Positions 40,818 to 41,519 of a stretch of 41,519 nucleotides of DNA are shown here, piece by piece; within the stretch, counting starts at the first letter, position 1; every line of letters begins with the position of its first letter. A program made the position numbers and the translations under genes. This DNA comes from Muribaculaceae bacterium. GTDB lineage: Bacteria > Bacteroidota > Bacteroidia > Bacteroidales > Muribaculaceae. The notes under the pieces are model-generated. The model made no database searches, was not told the origin of the DNA, and saw only the letters and a program-made list of their open reading frames with translations. Where the stretch lies: the NCBI GenBank assembly GCA_029060725.1, contig JAIDTL010000160.1, forward strand, positions 1-41,519, written 5' to 3'.

Positions 40818-41519
40818 TTACTTCGCCTTCGCAAGCTTGAACGTCACCGGATAGGTGTACCGTGTATTTGCCGGCTTTCCGTGAGCATATCCGGGTGTCC
40901 AGCGTGGCAGGCTCTTTATGACGCGGAGAGCTTCGTTGTTGAATACGTCGTTGATTCCTCTCACTACTCTCGGACTTGTGACCGCACCATTTTTATCAAT
41001 GACGAACTCCACGATTACCCTGCCCTCGATCTTGGCCTTTGCCGCATCTGCAGGATACTGCAGATGCTCTTGAATCCACTTTTCGAGACCCTGAGAGCTC
41101 CCTTTAAAAATGGGAGCAACGGGAATGCTCTTCATATCATAAATATGTTCAGGAGCTCGTCTTTCCTCCGTAATCTGTTTGGTTGTAGGTTGATGATCGT
41201 CTTTCTGAGGCTTGTTTTGTGGAAGTTTGAATATTACGAGGCGTAATTCGCGTGAGTTCACGGCCTTACCCTTATACGTTGCCGGTGTCCATCGGGGCAT
41301 TGATTCAAAAAGCCTTATGGCTTCTTGTTCCAGTGATTCATCAGCAGATTTGCGACCGGTTTGATTGTTTATGGCTATATCCCTTATTGAACCGTCTGTG
41401 CAGACTGTAAATCCTACCACGACGCTTCCCTCAATACCCTTATCCAAGGCTTTCTTGGGATAGATCATGTTCTTCTCAAGCCATTCCCAGTATTTATTCA
41501 TAAAATCCTCGTCTCCGGG
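40818..41519 (-). CDS. TonB-family energy transducer C-terminal part (5' end beyond window)
   Basis: The frame is open to the right edge (PGDEDFMNKYWEWLEKN reads on from upstream codons), so the internal ATG at 41501 is not the true start. Two TonB C-terminal domains are present: MIYPKKALDKGIEGSVVVGF ... FESMPRWTPATYKGKAV, and LQYPADAAKAKIEGRVIVEF ... IKSLPRWTPGYAHGKPANTR. The YP...G.V and P.W.P motifs are diagnostic. Such proteins contact TonB-dependent outer-membrane transporters; the N-terminal membrane anchor is not visible here. It ends two bases from the convergent rluA-like gene. Confidence 0.85.
   Translation of the reverse strand, partial: PGDEDFMNKYWEWLEKNMIYPKKALDKGIEGSVVVGFTVCTDGSIRDIAINNQTGRKSADESLEQEAIRLFESMPRWTPATYKGKAVNSRELRLVIFKLPQNKPQKDDHQPTTKQITEERRAPEHIYDMKSIPVAPIFKGSSQGLEKWIQEHLQYPADAAKAKIEGRVIVEFVIDKNGAVTSPRVVRGINDVFNNEALRVIKSLPRWTPGYAHGKPANTRYTYPVTFKLAKAK

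Overview
The window looks like a gut Bacteroidales genome, probably near Muribaculaceae. This rests on Bacteroidetes-type promoters (TTTG, about 20 bases, then TAnnTTTG), a Bacteroidetes conjugative-element gene set, an anaerobic sulfatase maturase with a Ser-type sulfatase, and chromosomal genes such as dut, mnmD, a long RluA-family synthase and a TonB. The family-level assignment is inference. No integrase, rRNA, tRNA or CRISPR array was found.

Region 1 (1-7810) is the edge of an integrative conjugative element. On the minus strand it carries two small regulators, a DUF4099/DUF3945 protein, a degenerate type IA topoisomerase-like protein, a DUF1896 protein and a very large N6-adenine methylase that runs off the left end and contains two MutS domain I-like repeats. 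A leader with an intrinsic-terminator hairpin precedes the DUF1896-methylase pair. A plus-strand HTH protein (7511-7810) with a strong terminator closes the region.

Region 2 (7811-17284) is an AT-rich defence and conflict island. It opens with a four-gene overlapping operon: a Cap4-like nuclease with an ABC-3C C-terminal domain, an ABC-3C middle component, a DUF3732 ABC ATPase and an NA37 nucleoid-associated protein. Two gene cassettes follow, DUF4417/toxin-like/immunity-like (minus) and DUF1848/methyltransferase (plus). Three direct copies of a 170-260 bp non-coding repeat bound them. The two divergent cassette promoters share an identical 14-base box at an identical spacing from the -7 element, in place of the usual -33 TTTG.

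Region 3 (17285-19963) is a sulfatase and its radical-SAM maturase, overlapping by 8 bases, behind a consensus promoter.

Region 4 (19964-31140) holds palindromes and a MITE-like repeat, an acidic orphan protein, a convergent Wadjet-like jetABCD operon and a SWIM-SNF2 helicase. The Wadjet promoter has three 15-base direct repeats, 23 bases apart, just upstream of its -33 element.

Region 5 (31141-41519) appears chromosomal: DUF6155, a GH105-like secreted hydrolase, dut, mnmD, a lone PAS protein, a RhuM-family protein, a DUF6567 lipoprotein, an RluA-type pseudouridine synthase and a truncated TonB. It is peppered with REP-like three-hairpin repeats (four copies in 4 kb), a second MITE-like copy and a decayed rhuM 5' end.

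Taken together, the first 31 kb combines conjugation functions with two multi-subunit defence systems (ABC-3C and Wadjet-like) and a toxin/immunity cassette. The ABC-3C variant with NA37, the repeat-bounded cassettes and the shared promoter box are the least conventional features.
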